The translations under genes and the position numbers were made by a program. The notes beneath the pieces were generated by a model, which saw only the letters and a list, made by a program, of their open reading frames with translations, was not told the DNA's origin and did not search any database. Source: Paenibacillus zeirhizosphaerae (GTDB taxonomy: Bacteria; Bacillota; Bacilli; Paenibacillales; Paenibacillaceae). From it: a DNA stretch of 64,000 nucleotides. The stretch covers positions 248,001-312,000 of the forward strand of contig NZ_JAPCKK010000016.1 in NCBI RefSeq assembly GCF_030705605.1, written 5' to 3'. Within the stretch, counting starts at the first letter, position 1, and every line of letters begins with the position of its first letter. Positions 53,822-61,084 of the stretch are shown in pieces.

Positions 53822-53837
53822 ATGGAAGCGAATACAT
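53822..53837. promoter_or_regulatory. Perfect cre site before the GH85 gene
   Basis: ATGGAAGCGAATACAT fits the CcpA consensus WTGNAARCGNWWWCAW at all 16 positions. It lies 32 bases before the GH85 start. Glucose repression of the secreted enzyme is expected. Confidence 0.75.
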
Positions 53838-53868
53838 AAACACCATTCCATTATGAAGGAGGAACTAC

Positions 53869-56619
53869 ATGACACGCAAAAGGTTAAACAACAAGCGTAT
53901 GCCCAAGATGACTGCGCTGGCACTGTCGGCTGTGCTGCTGAGCCAACTCTCTGCCACACCGGCTCTCGCCGGAGATACGCTGCCTTATGAGGGCATCAGC
54001 GCCAAAGGAGAGAACCAGCCCTATCAGCATGGCTATACCAGCGCCCAGATCATGGACTGGACCCCGGAAAGCGATATCTACGGAGAACTGCTGCGGGCAC
54101 GTGTGCCGCTGCAGCCGCGCAATGCTGCGTTCGCCCCTACCCAAGCCTCCCCCGAGCTTAGCCCGGATACACAGATGTTCACCATGAGCGGAGATTATGG
54201 CAACGCATTCTTCGACAGCACACCGTACACCAATAAATTCGGCCAGTATTTGTATAATTATTGGCAGTACACCGACTATTACGGCTATTGGCACGGGATG
54301 GCGTCCGCAGGCGTGCCTGAGGAGCTGTACGATCCGAAAAAGGATTGGACCGAGCGCTACTTCGAGTTTGGTATCCTGAACATTCCCAATCCCGCTTATA
54401 CGAACGCTGCTCACAAAAACGGCGTACTCTCCATCGCCAATATCTTTTTCTCGGACAATGACCGCGGACCTCAAACCTACAAGCAGATGCTCGTACAGGA
54501 TGAGAACGGAGAATTCCCTGTGGCCAGGAAGCTGGTGGAAATGGCCGAGTATTACGGCTATGACGGATACTTTTTTAACCAGGAAGAGGTCGCCAAAGGC
54601 GTAGCTCCTGCGGATATTCCCACCTACAAAAGGTTCATGAAATACATGAGAGATCAGGGAATGTACGTGCAATGGTATGATTCCACTGTGGATGGTACCG
54701 GGAAGATTGCGTATCAGAATGAGTTTAACTCCGCTAACAGCCCGTTTGTAAAGGATGCTCAGTTGGGGCAAGTATCGGACTCGATTTTCCTGAACTACTG
54801 GTGGAACCATGATATGCTGACGAAATCCCGGTCGCATGCGGAAAGTCTGGGGCTTGATCCGCTGGAGACCGTCTTCGCCGGCGTGGAGGGCGGGAACGAC
54901 AGCTTCGGACGCTGGAAGCAGAAATACGACCTGCGCTGGAACCTGGATGAGAACGGCCAGCCAATGAACAGCATCGCTACACTTGGCGCAGACTTCACCC
55001 ACAATGGACTGGATGAAGATATGGGCAATTCGAGCGCCAATCACCGCGCGGACAGCGAGTACCAGTGGATGACCTTCGTTCGTGACCGGGCATGGTGGTC
55101 AGGACCGAACCAGGACCCGACCGATGCCCGCCGGAACGCAAATGCCAACCTGGCCGATGTGTACGCATCCGGCGCGAATTGGGACGGCATTGCCGCCTAC
55201 ATTGCCGAGCGTTCCGTCATTCGGGGCGGCAACTTCTTCACAAGCTTTAACACCGGGCATGGCCTGGACTATGTGAGGAACGGCACCGTGTCCAGTGATC
55301 AGGAATGGTCCAATATCAACATTCAGGACATTCCGGTGACCTGGCAGTGGTGGATCGATACCGCAGGAGAGCGGCTTGACGTGGACTTCGACTACGGTCC
55401 GAAGTACGAGAAAGGCGCGCGCTACGATTACCAGTCCATCGGCGCTTATAACGGTGGCAGCTCCCTCGTGGTGAACGGGAACCTGAATGCCGAGAACTTC
55501 CTCCGCCTGTTCAAGACAGATTTAACGGTCAATGAGCACTCCAAGGCCACTCTGACTTACAACAAACCCACCGCTGCAGACGCGTCTTCCCTGAGCCTGG
55601 GATTGATCTTTGCGGAAACGCCGAATGAAGTCGTCAAGGTCGAAGTGCCGGATTCCGGGCAGCAGACAGACGGCTGGAAGACCGTGTCGCTGGACCTCAG
55701 TCCTTATGCTGGCAAAAACATCGCCGCGCTTGGTCTGTCCTTTGATAACAACGACAGCACTATCAATACGTACCAGATGAATATCGGCGAGCTGCGCATC
55801 ACGGACGGCTCCGCAGCCAAACCTGAAGCGCCGGAGGGCTTCCGCATCGACAAGGCCCTGACGAACACCGACGAAATGGTGGTTACTTGGGATATCGAGG
55901 ATTATGACAAAGTGAAGCAATATAATCTGTATGAGAACGGCGCCTTCGTCGGCGGTATCTACGATTCCACGTACTACATCAAATCTCTGAAGCATATGCG
56001 CGGGGAACTGGCCATCACGGCTGTTGCAGCGGACGGCACGGAAAGCGAGCCCACCACACTGCCTTACGATCTGACGGCCGGGGTGCAGGACGTGGAGGTC
56101 GCATTTGATGTGTACGGAGATGCGTCCGTCACCTGGAAAAATCCGGATGACACTGCCGGACCGATTGAGTTGACACTGGAGACCGAATATACGAACGAGC
56201 CGTTCACCACCACTGTTCAAGCAGACGCCGGTGAACAACAGGCCGTAATCACCGGCCTGCCGAAGAACGGGCAGCATTACGTCCTGAATATTTCCATCGA
56301 CGGCCAGGCTCCGGTCACCGTCACGGGACAACTGGCCGATCTGGAGATCACTCCTTATGCTAAGGAGCTGGTTACCGTAACAGGCAAAACCTATACGCTG
56401 GCTCTGCCTACCTTGACTGACTGGCATCGTCTCTACGTGTATGAGAATGACGTACCGAGGGAATTCGGAGTCACCTATGTCAGCAAGAAGTTTCCGTATA
56501 TTGTACGGGGCAGAACAAAGCTCAGCGAGCTCACCTTCACACCTGCATCTACGACCAGCTCCCTGAAACTTGTCATTGAGGACTATGCCGGGAACCGGGC
56601 GACCACGATTCTGAGGTAG
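53869..56619 (+). CDS. Secreted GH85 endo-beta-N-acetylglucosaminidase
   Basis: 916 residues. A signal peptide (basic N-terminus, hydrophobic 15-28, cut after PALA near 34) leads into a GH85 barrel. The catalytic pair N237/E239 lies in YDGYFFNQE: Asn orients the substrate acetamido group and Glu is the acid/base. GH85 enzymes split the chitobiose core of N-glycans between the two GlcNAc residues. Beta-sandwich modules and a fibronectin-III-like region follow (~655-750 and later). There is no LPxTG or S-layer motif, so it is probably released. ATG 53869 has AAGGAGG. It is the extracellular front end of the mannosidase locus. Confidence 0.93.
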   Translation: MTRKRLNNKRMPKMTALALSAVLLSQLSATPALAGDTLPYEGISAKGENQPYQHGYTSAQIMDWTPESDIYGELLRARVPLQPRNAAFAPTQASPELSPDTQMFTMSGDYGNAFFDSTPYTNKFGQYLYNYWQYTDYYGYWHGMASAGVPEELYDPKKDWTERYFEFGILNIPNPAYTNAAHKNGVLSIANIFFSDNDRGPQTYKQMLVQDENGEFPVARKLVEMAEYYGYDGYFFNQEEVAKGVAPADIPTYKRFMKYMRDQGMYVQWYDSTVDGTGKIAYQNEFNSANSPFVKDAQLGQVSDSIFLNYWWNHDMLTKSRSHAESLGLDPLETVFAGVEGGNDSFGRWKQKYDLRWNLDENGQPMNSIATLGADFTHNGLDEDMGNSSANHRADSEYQWMTFVRDRAWWSGPNQDPTDARRNANANLADVYASGANWDGIAAYIAERSVIRGGNFFTSFNTGHGLDYVRNGTVSSDQEWSNINIQDIPVTWQWWIDTAGERLDVDFDYGPKYEKGARYDYQSIGAYNGGSSLVVNGNLNAENFLRLFKTDLTVNEHSKATLTYNKPTAADASSLSLGLIFAETPNEVVKVEVPDSGQQTDGWKTVSLDLSPYAGKNIAALGLSFDNNDSTINTYQMNIGELRITDGSAAKPEAPEGFRIDKALTNTDEMVVTWDIEDYDKVKQYNLYENGAFVGGIYDSTYYIKSLKHMRGELAITAVAADGTESEPTTLPYDLTAGVQDVEVAFDVYGDASVTWKNPDDTAGPIELTLETEYTNEPFTTTVQADAGEQQAVITGLPKNGQHYVLNISIDGQAPVTVTGQLADLEITPYAKELVTVTGKTYTLALPTLTDWHRLYVYENDVPREFGVTYVSKKFPYIVRGRTKLSELTFTPASTTSSLKLVIEDYAGNRATTILR

Positions 56620-56702
56620 TTTGCTATAGGCTGCAGAAGAATAAAATTTGGGATACACAGAAGCGGAAAATGAACCACTGCTGCCACGAAGACAGCAAAT
56701 AA

Positions 56703-56740
56703 AGCAGCCTCAGTCCGGAATCTCCCGGACTGAGGCTGCT
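56703..56740. terminator. Hairpin after the GH85 gene
   Basis: A perfect 16-bp stem (AGCAGCCTCAGTCCGG) closes a 6-base loop 84 bases after the stop. The rightward tail is not T-rich. The leftward tail has TTTATTTG. The role as terminator is therefore moderate. Confidence 0.55.
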
Positions 56741-56752
56741 CTACGTTCAGAC

Positions 56753-56920
56753 TCAAGATAAATATGTTTCGGTTAGTTCAAGTATCAATGTAGTTTTTTT
56801 AAAGATAATCGTCCCGCCTGAACTGAATTTTACAGGAGCAATTCCAGCAAAACGAGCCAGCTTATAAAGACAGGAAAATCGGTGAATGTCTCCGATCTCA
56901 TCTACTTTTTCGATAGAAAC
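56753..56920 (-). pseudogene. IS110-type transposase relic
   Basis: Read on the minus strand, the frame gives EKVDEIGDIHRF, then YKLARFAGIAPVKFSSGG and a short tail ending at TGA 56755-56753. This is the conserved C-terminal segment of IS110/IS116-type transposases (GDIxRF...KLAxFAGIAP). Nothing of the N-terminal catalytic part is present. It follows the stop codon of the immunity gene in the same frame. The rest of the gap 56620-56923 holds the GH85 hairpin and no other gene. Confidence 0.65.
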
Positions 56921-56923
56921 CCA

Positions 56924-57286
56924 TTATGAGATATTGAACTTTTGTTTAATTTCCTCTAATCGAGCTTCAACCTCATCCTTAGCATTCGGATGTCGAATTA
57001 AATAATCCGTGCTTGCTTCTTTTAAATAATAATAGAAAGTAGGGTAATCCAATACTATAGTCTGGTCTTCGTCTACTGCAGGGTAGTCAAAAAAATAACA
57101 AACTCCCGTCTCCCCAAAATACCCTTCATCCCATTCCTCTAACTCACCTGCAAAAACACACCAAACGCACTCACTTCCACCAAACCCATTTCCGTTACAA
57201 AAATTTTTAAGTGCATCTAAAAAATATCTTCCTTCCAGATGTCGATAGTACATGTCCATTAATTCTTTTTCTGCTAATTTTGGCAT
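56924..57286 (-). CDS. Immunity protein for the EndoU toxin
   Basis: 120 residues, acidic (the segments EGYFGETGVCYFFDYPAVDED and WCVFAGELEEWDE are strongly negative). This resembles the CdiI-type immunity proteins that neutralise ribonuclease toxin tips, from memory of the family pattern. It begins 22 bases after the toxin stop on the same strand, the standard toxin-immunity order. ATG 57286 is preferred. A GTG at 57298 is too close to GGAG. AT-rich codon use matches the toxin island. Confidence 0.75.
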   Translation of the reverse strand: MPKLAEKELMDMYYRHLEGRYFLDALKNFCNGNGFGGSECVWCVFAGELEEWDEGYFGETGVCYFFDYPAVDEDQTIVLDYPTFYYYLKEASTDYLIRHPNAKDEVEARLEEIKQKFNIS

Positions 57287-57308
57287 TCGGCAAATCACAC
57301 TCCTAAAA

Positions 57309-58655
57309 TTATTCTGATATGGTCGGGAAGAAATTCGTCACTTTTCCGTTTTCATCAAGATACCCTGTGAATTTAAGCCCATTTGATGCTGTTCCTCGAA
57401 TTTCCCTTCCTACAATTTCGCCATGCTCCGTCGCTTCTTTACCCCATTTTATCATTTGATCATTCGAGATCACATTTGGATCATATACAGTTTTAGGGTG
57501 TGGAATATTTTTATACTGACCAGGTATTACGTTTAACTCTCTATCAAGAGCTGGAAGTCTATATTGAACCTGATATACTCCAGGAACTGTTGGATGTGGG
57601 GTTCTTGAAATCATGATATCATCTAGCTTCCAGCCTTGATCTGTTAGAATCTTTTCGAAGTTTTCTAAATTATGGCCTCCGACAACGCCTTTATTCCCTT
57701 TTCTAACAATACCTTGTGCATTTATCATGTGATCATCAAAGCCATTTACAAACTCGAAATTGTTCTTTATTACTGGGACAGCATTACCCATCCCCTCAGA
57801 AATCTTATCTTTTAATTTATCTTGATCCTCTCCTCCAAGTGTATATTTTCCCCCGTCTCCCAGCCTCCCCTTGATACCTACTCTTCTACCAAGAAACTGA
57901 ACAGCCAATGTCGAGGCTGCTGTCCCCGTATAAAAGGCCGCACCCTGCTCCTCGAATTGTTGTTTTTCCGTCTCTATATATTCTTTTGCCTGTTCCCTCG
58001 CTCCGCCCGTGCCCCAGAGAAAGTTCCACCCGAAAGTCGCACCGTTCACTGCACCTTCGACTGGGGCGGCGATTGTATCTCGTGCCATTCCGCCAATCGT
58101 GCCTACCGGGTCTTCCTCTATCTGTTCGCCCAGTTTAACTATATTATCATTCAATGTGCTGAGCGGTTTCCATGCCCCTTCGAAAAAATCATGAACATGG
58201 TCACCGAACCCTTTCTCCGGTTCTTCTCGCGGTGGTCTTTCGGTAGAATCGTTTCTAACATTAGACAGCTCATTCAGTGGCGCAAAACCGGTATGCGCAG
58301 GCCCAATAGTTCCAAAGTCCGGTTTGAAAAAATCTCCAGCATAATCATAAATGCTCTTCGTCCCAATGAGATCTGGAATATGGACTATGCCTGAGTCTGC
58401 ATCAACAAACTTGTTTACAATGCTTTCTAATTCTTCCGCTGCTCTTTGCAGATTTGCCGGGACCAGGCTCAGTGTTCTCGCATTCTCTTCGTGCAGGGAT
58501 CGGAACCTTCTCGCTGTCTCTCCTTCAAACTCATTCAACAATGCGGTCGTTCTTGAAAAATTCTGCTCCAATATGTATTTTAACTGATCTTTCCCAACTC
58601 TGATCCTTCGTGCTACCTCCATCATCAGATCCGCAGGTATCTGTATTTTCCCCAT
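57309..58655 (-). CDS. WXG-type polymorphic toxin with EndoU-like nuclease tip
   Basis: 448 residues. The N-terminal ~95 residues form a helical hairpin of the WXG100 type (turn NEFEGE in place of W-x-G), the usual export tag for type VII secretion. A middle pre-toxin region (Gly/Ala-rich, TAASTLAVQFLGRRVG, ~240-285) leads to a C-terminal ~125-residue domain. GGHNLENF, KTVYDPNVISNDQMIKWGKEA and FTGYLDENGKVTNFFP are features of bacterial EndoU ribonuclease tips. The likely target is RNA in competing cells. The immunity gene follows. ATG 58655 has AGGAGAG. No type VII secretion core genes are in the window. Confidence 0.85.
   Translation of the reverse strand: MGKIQIPADLMMEVARRIRVGKDQLKYILEQNFSRTTALLNEFEGETARRFRSLHEENARTLSLVPANLQRAAEELESIVNKFVDADSGIVHIPDLIGTKSIYDYAGDFFKPDFGTIGPAHTGFAPLNELSNVRNDSTERPPREEPEKGFGDHVHDFFEGAWKPLSTLNDNIVKLGEQIEEDPVGTIGGMARDTIAAPVEGAVNGATFGWNFLWGTGGAREQAKEYIETEKQQFEEQGAAFYTGTAASTLAVQFLGRRVGIKGRLGDGGKYTLGGEDQDKLKDKISEGMGNAVPVIKNNFEFVNGFDDHMINAQGIVRKGNKGVVGGHNLENFEKILTDQGWKLDDIMISRTPHPTVPGVYQVQYRLPALDRELNVIPGQYKNIPHPKTVYDPNVISNDQMIKWGKEATEHGEIVGREIRGTASNGLKFTGYLDENGKVTNFFPTISE
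57795..57944. repeat. Toxin junction segment, copy 1 (partner 59978-60131)
   Basis: A 150-base segment inside the EndoU toxin gene aligns to 59978-60131 with about 9 substitutions and a 4-base insertion in the other copy. It encodes the conserved pre-toxin stretch just upstream of the variable tip. Confidence 0.85.
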
Positions 58656-58696
58656 GACCCTACTCTCCTACTTCTATTTTATGGAATTCAATTCTA

Positions 58697-59035
58697 CTAA
58701 AATAGAAACTCATGGCACAGCGGCATTAGGTCCAACTTTAATGTGACTTTCGTGCTATTTCTTTCCCTCCCCCGTGTTCGATGTTTTATGATGGTTTTTT
58801 TAGTCAGAATAATCTCCAACGGTTCATTTTCGAGAAGTAAACAGCCTGCGTCCCGGTAGCCCAACTTTCGATAAAAATGCTGTGCTTCCTCGTTGGCCAG
58901 GGTTGATGTCATGACCAGCTTATAGCCGTTATTTTTTCATTCTATCTTCCCAAAAGCGGACAACCATCCTCCCCTACCCCGATAGGATTCGTCGATCCAG
59001 AGCCCGGCATGCTGCTAATCCCAATCATAGGACAG
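58697..59035 (-). pseudogene. Degenerate GNAT acetyltransferase
   Basis: The minus strand encodes LWIDESYRGRGGW, an in-frame stop (GAA TGA), then NGYKLVMTSTLANEEAQHFYRKLGYRDAG, the acetyl-CoA-binding and C-terminal motifs of GNAT enzymes. A second in-frame TAG occurs further upstream (after YDWD), the N-terminal third is missing, and the C-terminus runs on into unrelated sequence. It is therefore a relic, not a gene. It lies between the EndoU toxin and the orphan cassette. Confidence 0.75.
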
Positions 59036-59116
59036 CTTTTTTTGAGAAAAAGAGCCGCAGGAAGCGGCCCTCTACTAATAGGTTTAGGAGTTTACACCAT
59101 TTATTTTACAGACTCT
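59015..59116. repeat. Direct repeat flanking the orphan toxin cassette, copy 1
   Basis: 102 bases, about 95% identical to 60131-60231 (four substitutions and one base of length). It contains a leftward terminator-like hairpin (GCCGC/GCGGC followed on the minus strand by TCTTTTTC). It begins 31 bases past the stop of the orphan immunity gene. Confidence 0.9.
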
Positions 59117-59147
59117 TCTTGTTAAGGTTGTAAATCCTATAGAATAA

Positions 59148-59558
59148 TTATTCGTAAACAATAAATACCTTGTTTCCAATGTCATTTGCTTGCTCTAAGA
59201 ATGTAATAATATCACTCGTAAGTGTTGGAAGTATAGATTTTATGTTCTTTGATGCTTTAACCCCATCTTCTTCTGTTAATTTATTGGGATCAAAAGATTT
59301 AAATAATTGTATTGCTTGTTTAATGTTTTTTATTTCCCAGGGACTTTCCTCATACCAGCCCTCATAAGCGCAATATTCATGCAAAATTCCACTTCGGTCA
59401 TTTGCTTGCTCAATCAAACAATCTAATAGGGTCTCAAAGTATCCATTCCACAGTTGTAACTCGTATCTAACATTTAAATTTTCATACATGAATATTAACT
59501 GAGGCTCTCCTTCAAACCCAACGTAATATGAGTTATTTATCATTTCTGAACTCACCAT
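59148..59558 (-). CDS. Orphan immunity protein (cassette 2)
   Basis: 136 residues, acidic and helical (YFETLLDCLIEQANDRSG, then TSDIITFLEQANDIGNK). I do not recognise the family. It directly follows the orphan toxin tip: the start ATG 59558 overlaps the toxin stop region, and AAGGAG lies six bases upstream. A TTG at 59573 is the longer alternative. By position it is the immunity protein for the cassette 2 toxin tip. It may still be expressed as protection against siblings that carry that toxin. Confidence 0.65.
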   Translation of the reverse strand: MVSSEMINNSYYVGFEGEPQLIFMYENLNVRYELQLWNGYFETLLDCLIEQANDRSGILHEYCAYEGWYEESPWEIKNIKQAIQLFKSFDPNKLTEEDGVKASKNIKSILPTLTSDIITFLEQANDIGNKVFIVYE

Positions 59559-59560
59559 AA

Positions 59561-60131
59561 TTACTCCTTCCAATGTCCTTGATCCAAAATTCTCATTTGT
59601 TCAGGGGTAGCAGTTCCCGCTTTTCTAGCATCTATTGCATCATACCATTTAGATCCTTCTGCCCACTCATCCTCTCCAATCTTAAAAAAGGTCTGTGGTT
59701 TCTGTCCGCCACTACCAGGAATCTTCCTCTGAATAACCCATGTATTACCTTGATCAATTGGAGCGCCCGGAGTTCTAGTATGCCACCTCACTTCATACTT
59801 ATATGTCCCGTCATTCCAAGTATAGGTTATTTGTTCATAGCCAACATTCATTGATTTAGCCTTCATGTTTGCATTCTCTGGAATTCCAATTGGTGCTTTT
59901 TGAGCATACTGCTTTGCTACGGCTAATTGTTCATCGGCACTCATATCTGAGAATTTTTTATTAGCATTAGGCGTCCTCTCAGAAACCTTGCCTCTTAACC
60001 TATCTTGATCCTCTCCTCCAAGTGTATGTATATTTTCCCCCGTCTCCCAGCCTCCCCTTGATACCTACTCTTCTACCAAGAAACTGAACAGCCAATGTCG
60101 AGGCTGCTGTCCCCGCATACAAAGCCGCACC
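59561..60131 (-). pseudogene. Orphan toxin tip with broken pre-toxin segment (cassette 2)
   Basis: From 60131 leftward the frame encodes TAASTLAVQFLGRRVGIKGR, the same pre-toxin stretch as in the EndoU toxin. A 4-base tandem duplication (GTAT, around 60025) shifts the frame into a stop. The downstream frame is intact from MSADEQLAVAKQ (ATG 59944) to the stop at 59561: 127 residues of a different tip (QITYTWNDGTYKYEVRWHTR, then EDEWAEGSKWYDAIDARKAG). I do not recognise its activity. It lacks the WXG export domain, so it is an unlinked cassette of the rhs/cdi orphan type. Confidence 0.7.
59978..60131. repeat. Toxin junction segment, copy 2 (partner 57795-57944)
   Basis: 154 bases. See copy 1. 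Its right boundary coincides with the start of the second ~101-base direct repeat. Confidence 0.85.
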
Positions 60132-60231
60132 TAATCCTGATCATAGGGCAGCTTTTTTGAGAAAAAGAGCCGCAGTAAGCGGCCCTCTACTAATAGGTTT
60201 AGGAGTTTACACCATTTATTTTACAGACTCT
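60131..60231. repeat. Direct repeat flanking the orphan toxin cassette, copy 2
   Basis: 101 bases matching 59015-59116 in the same orientation. Together they bracket the orphan toxin tip and its immunity gene (about 1.1 kb per unit). Confidence 0.9.
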
Positions 60232-60309
60232 GATCTTGCCAGAAGCTTCTAAAGCTTTCAACGCATTATGTATTGCAGCAGCAAGCTTCCTTGTTTTATA
60301 CACCACAAA
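60199..60309 (-). pseudogene. Possible C-terminal gene fragment
   Basis: The minus strand frame reads FVVYKTRKLAAAIHNALKAL, then EASGKIRVCKINGVNS and TAA. The last ten codons lie in the direct repeat and are repeated at copy 1 (RVCKINGVNS, TAA). It may be the tail of a vanished gene at which the cassette was duplicated. No family is recognised. The remainder of 59945-60378 holds the repeats and the TetR promoter. Confidence 0.3.
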
Positions 60310-60328
60310 GGAATATATATTTCGTTCT

Positions 60329-60342
60329 GGACTTATCGGTTC
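60329..60342. promoter_or_regulatory. TetR operator candidate (autoregulatory)
   Basis: GGACTTATCGGTTC matches the GGACC-N4-GGTYC word found twice before the Old-Yellow-Enzyme gene. It lies just upstream of a TATACT -10 candidate (60353-60358) for the TetR gene itself. Confidence 0.6.
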
Positions 60343-60378
60343 GGAATGAGATATACTACGTTCGGGAGGTGCATACTA

Positions 60379-60948
60379 ATGGTCCGTCCACGTAATTTTG
60401 ACGAAAACGACGTATTAAGGGAAGCGATGACACTCTTTCGGACCAAGGGCTATGAAGCTACGTCCCTGAGTGATTTGCTGCATGCAACTGGACTTAGCAA
60501 AAGCAGTCTTTATGAGACGTTTGGCAACAAACACGATCTCTTTATTCGAGCATTTGCATTGTACCGGACTAAACGCATGGCTGGTTTAATCGATTGCTTG
60601 AGCGACGAGAATGTGTACCGGGGGATTGAAGCCTCCTTTTATGGGCTCCTTAGCGGTGAGAGCAGCCAATTAGGCTGCATGACTTCCAATGAAGCGATTG
60701 AATTGGCGCCTCATGACGAGAAGTTTCGCAAGATGGTCGAAAGCGATTTTGACGATGTCGAGCAGGCGTATCTGGATGCGATTGAAAGAGGGAAAAGCAA
60801 TGGCTCTCTCTCTACTGACATCGAATCGTTAAAACTTGCCCGCTTCCTCACCGTGTCTTTGCAAGGAATTAACGTCATGGTGCGAGCACAATCCAAGCGG
60901 GAAAGAATCGAGGATTCGATTTCGGTGATTTTGGAAAAGTTGAAATAA
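60379..60948 (+). CDS. TetR-family regulator of the ene-reductase gene
   Basis: 189 residues. The N-terminal segment (RPRNFDENDVLREAMTLFRTKGY, then TSLSDLLHATGLSKSSLYETFGNK) is a typical TetR helix-turn-helix of the YezE/TetR_C_16-like class with a single Cys-containing CMTSNEA segment. ATG 60379 follows GGGAGGTG. A longer reading from 60268 lacks a site. Three operator-like words lie around the gene, one at its own promoter and two before the downstream flavin enzyme. It probably represses both until a reactive enone or thiol-modifying compound appears. Confidence 0.88.
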   Translation: MVRPRNFDENDVLREAMTLFRTKGYEATSLSDLLHATGLSKSSLYETFGNKHDLFIRAFALYRTKRMAGLIDCLSDENVYRGIEASFYGLLSGESSQLGCMTSNEAIELAPHDEKFRKMVESDFDDVEQAYLDAIERGKSNGSLSTDIESLKLARFLTVSLQGINVMVRAQSKRERIEDSISVILEKLK

Positions 60949-60985
60949 CCGAAGCGAACTTCTCGCTTTCTTTTTTCACCGTTAT

Positions 60986-60999
60986 GGACCGATCGGTTC
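60986..60999. promoter_or_regulatory. TetR operator candidate before the ene-reductase (site 1)
   Basis: GGACCGATCGGTTC, with a perfect ACCGATCGGT core palindrome. It lies 50 bases from site 2. Confidence 0.7.
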
Positions 61000-61035
61000 G
61001 TAACATATGAAACACCCCTGTTTTTTATCTATTAT

Positions 61036-61049
61036 GGACCAATAGGTCC
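61036..61049. promoter_or_regulatory. TetR operator candidate before the ene-reductase (site 2)
   Basis: GGACC-AATA-GGTCC is a perfect 5-bp-arm palindrome 35 bases before the enzyme start codon. Confidence 0.7.
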
Positions 61050-61084
61050 TTAATAAGAATATATGCAGAAATGAGGAAAGAAAT

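Noticed and set aside
53884..55044. 386-codon leftward open frame opposite the GH85 gene
   Set aside because: Shadow of the GH85 coding strand. The GH85 frame has a signal peptide, ribosome site and catalytic motif.
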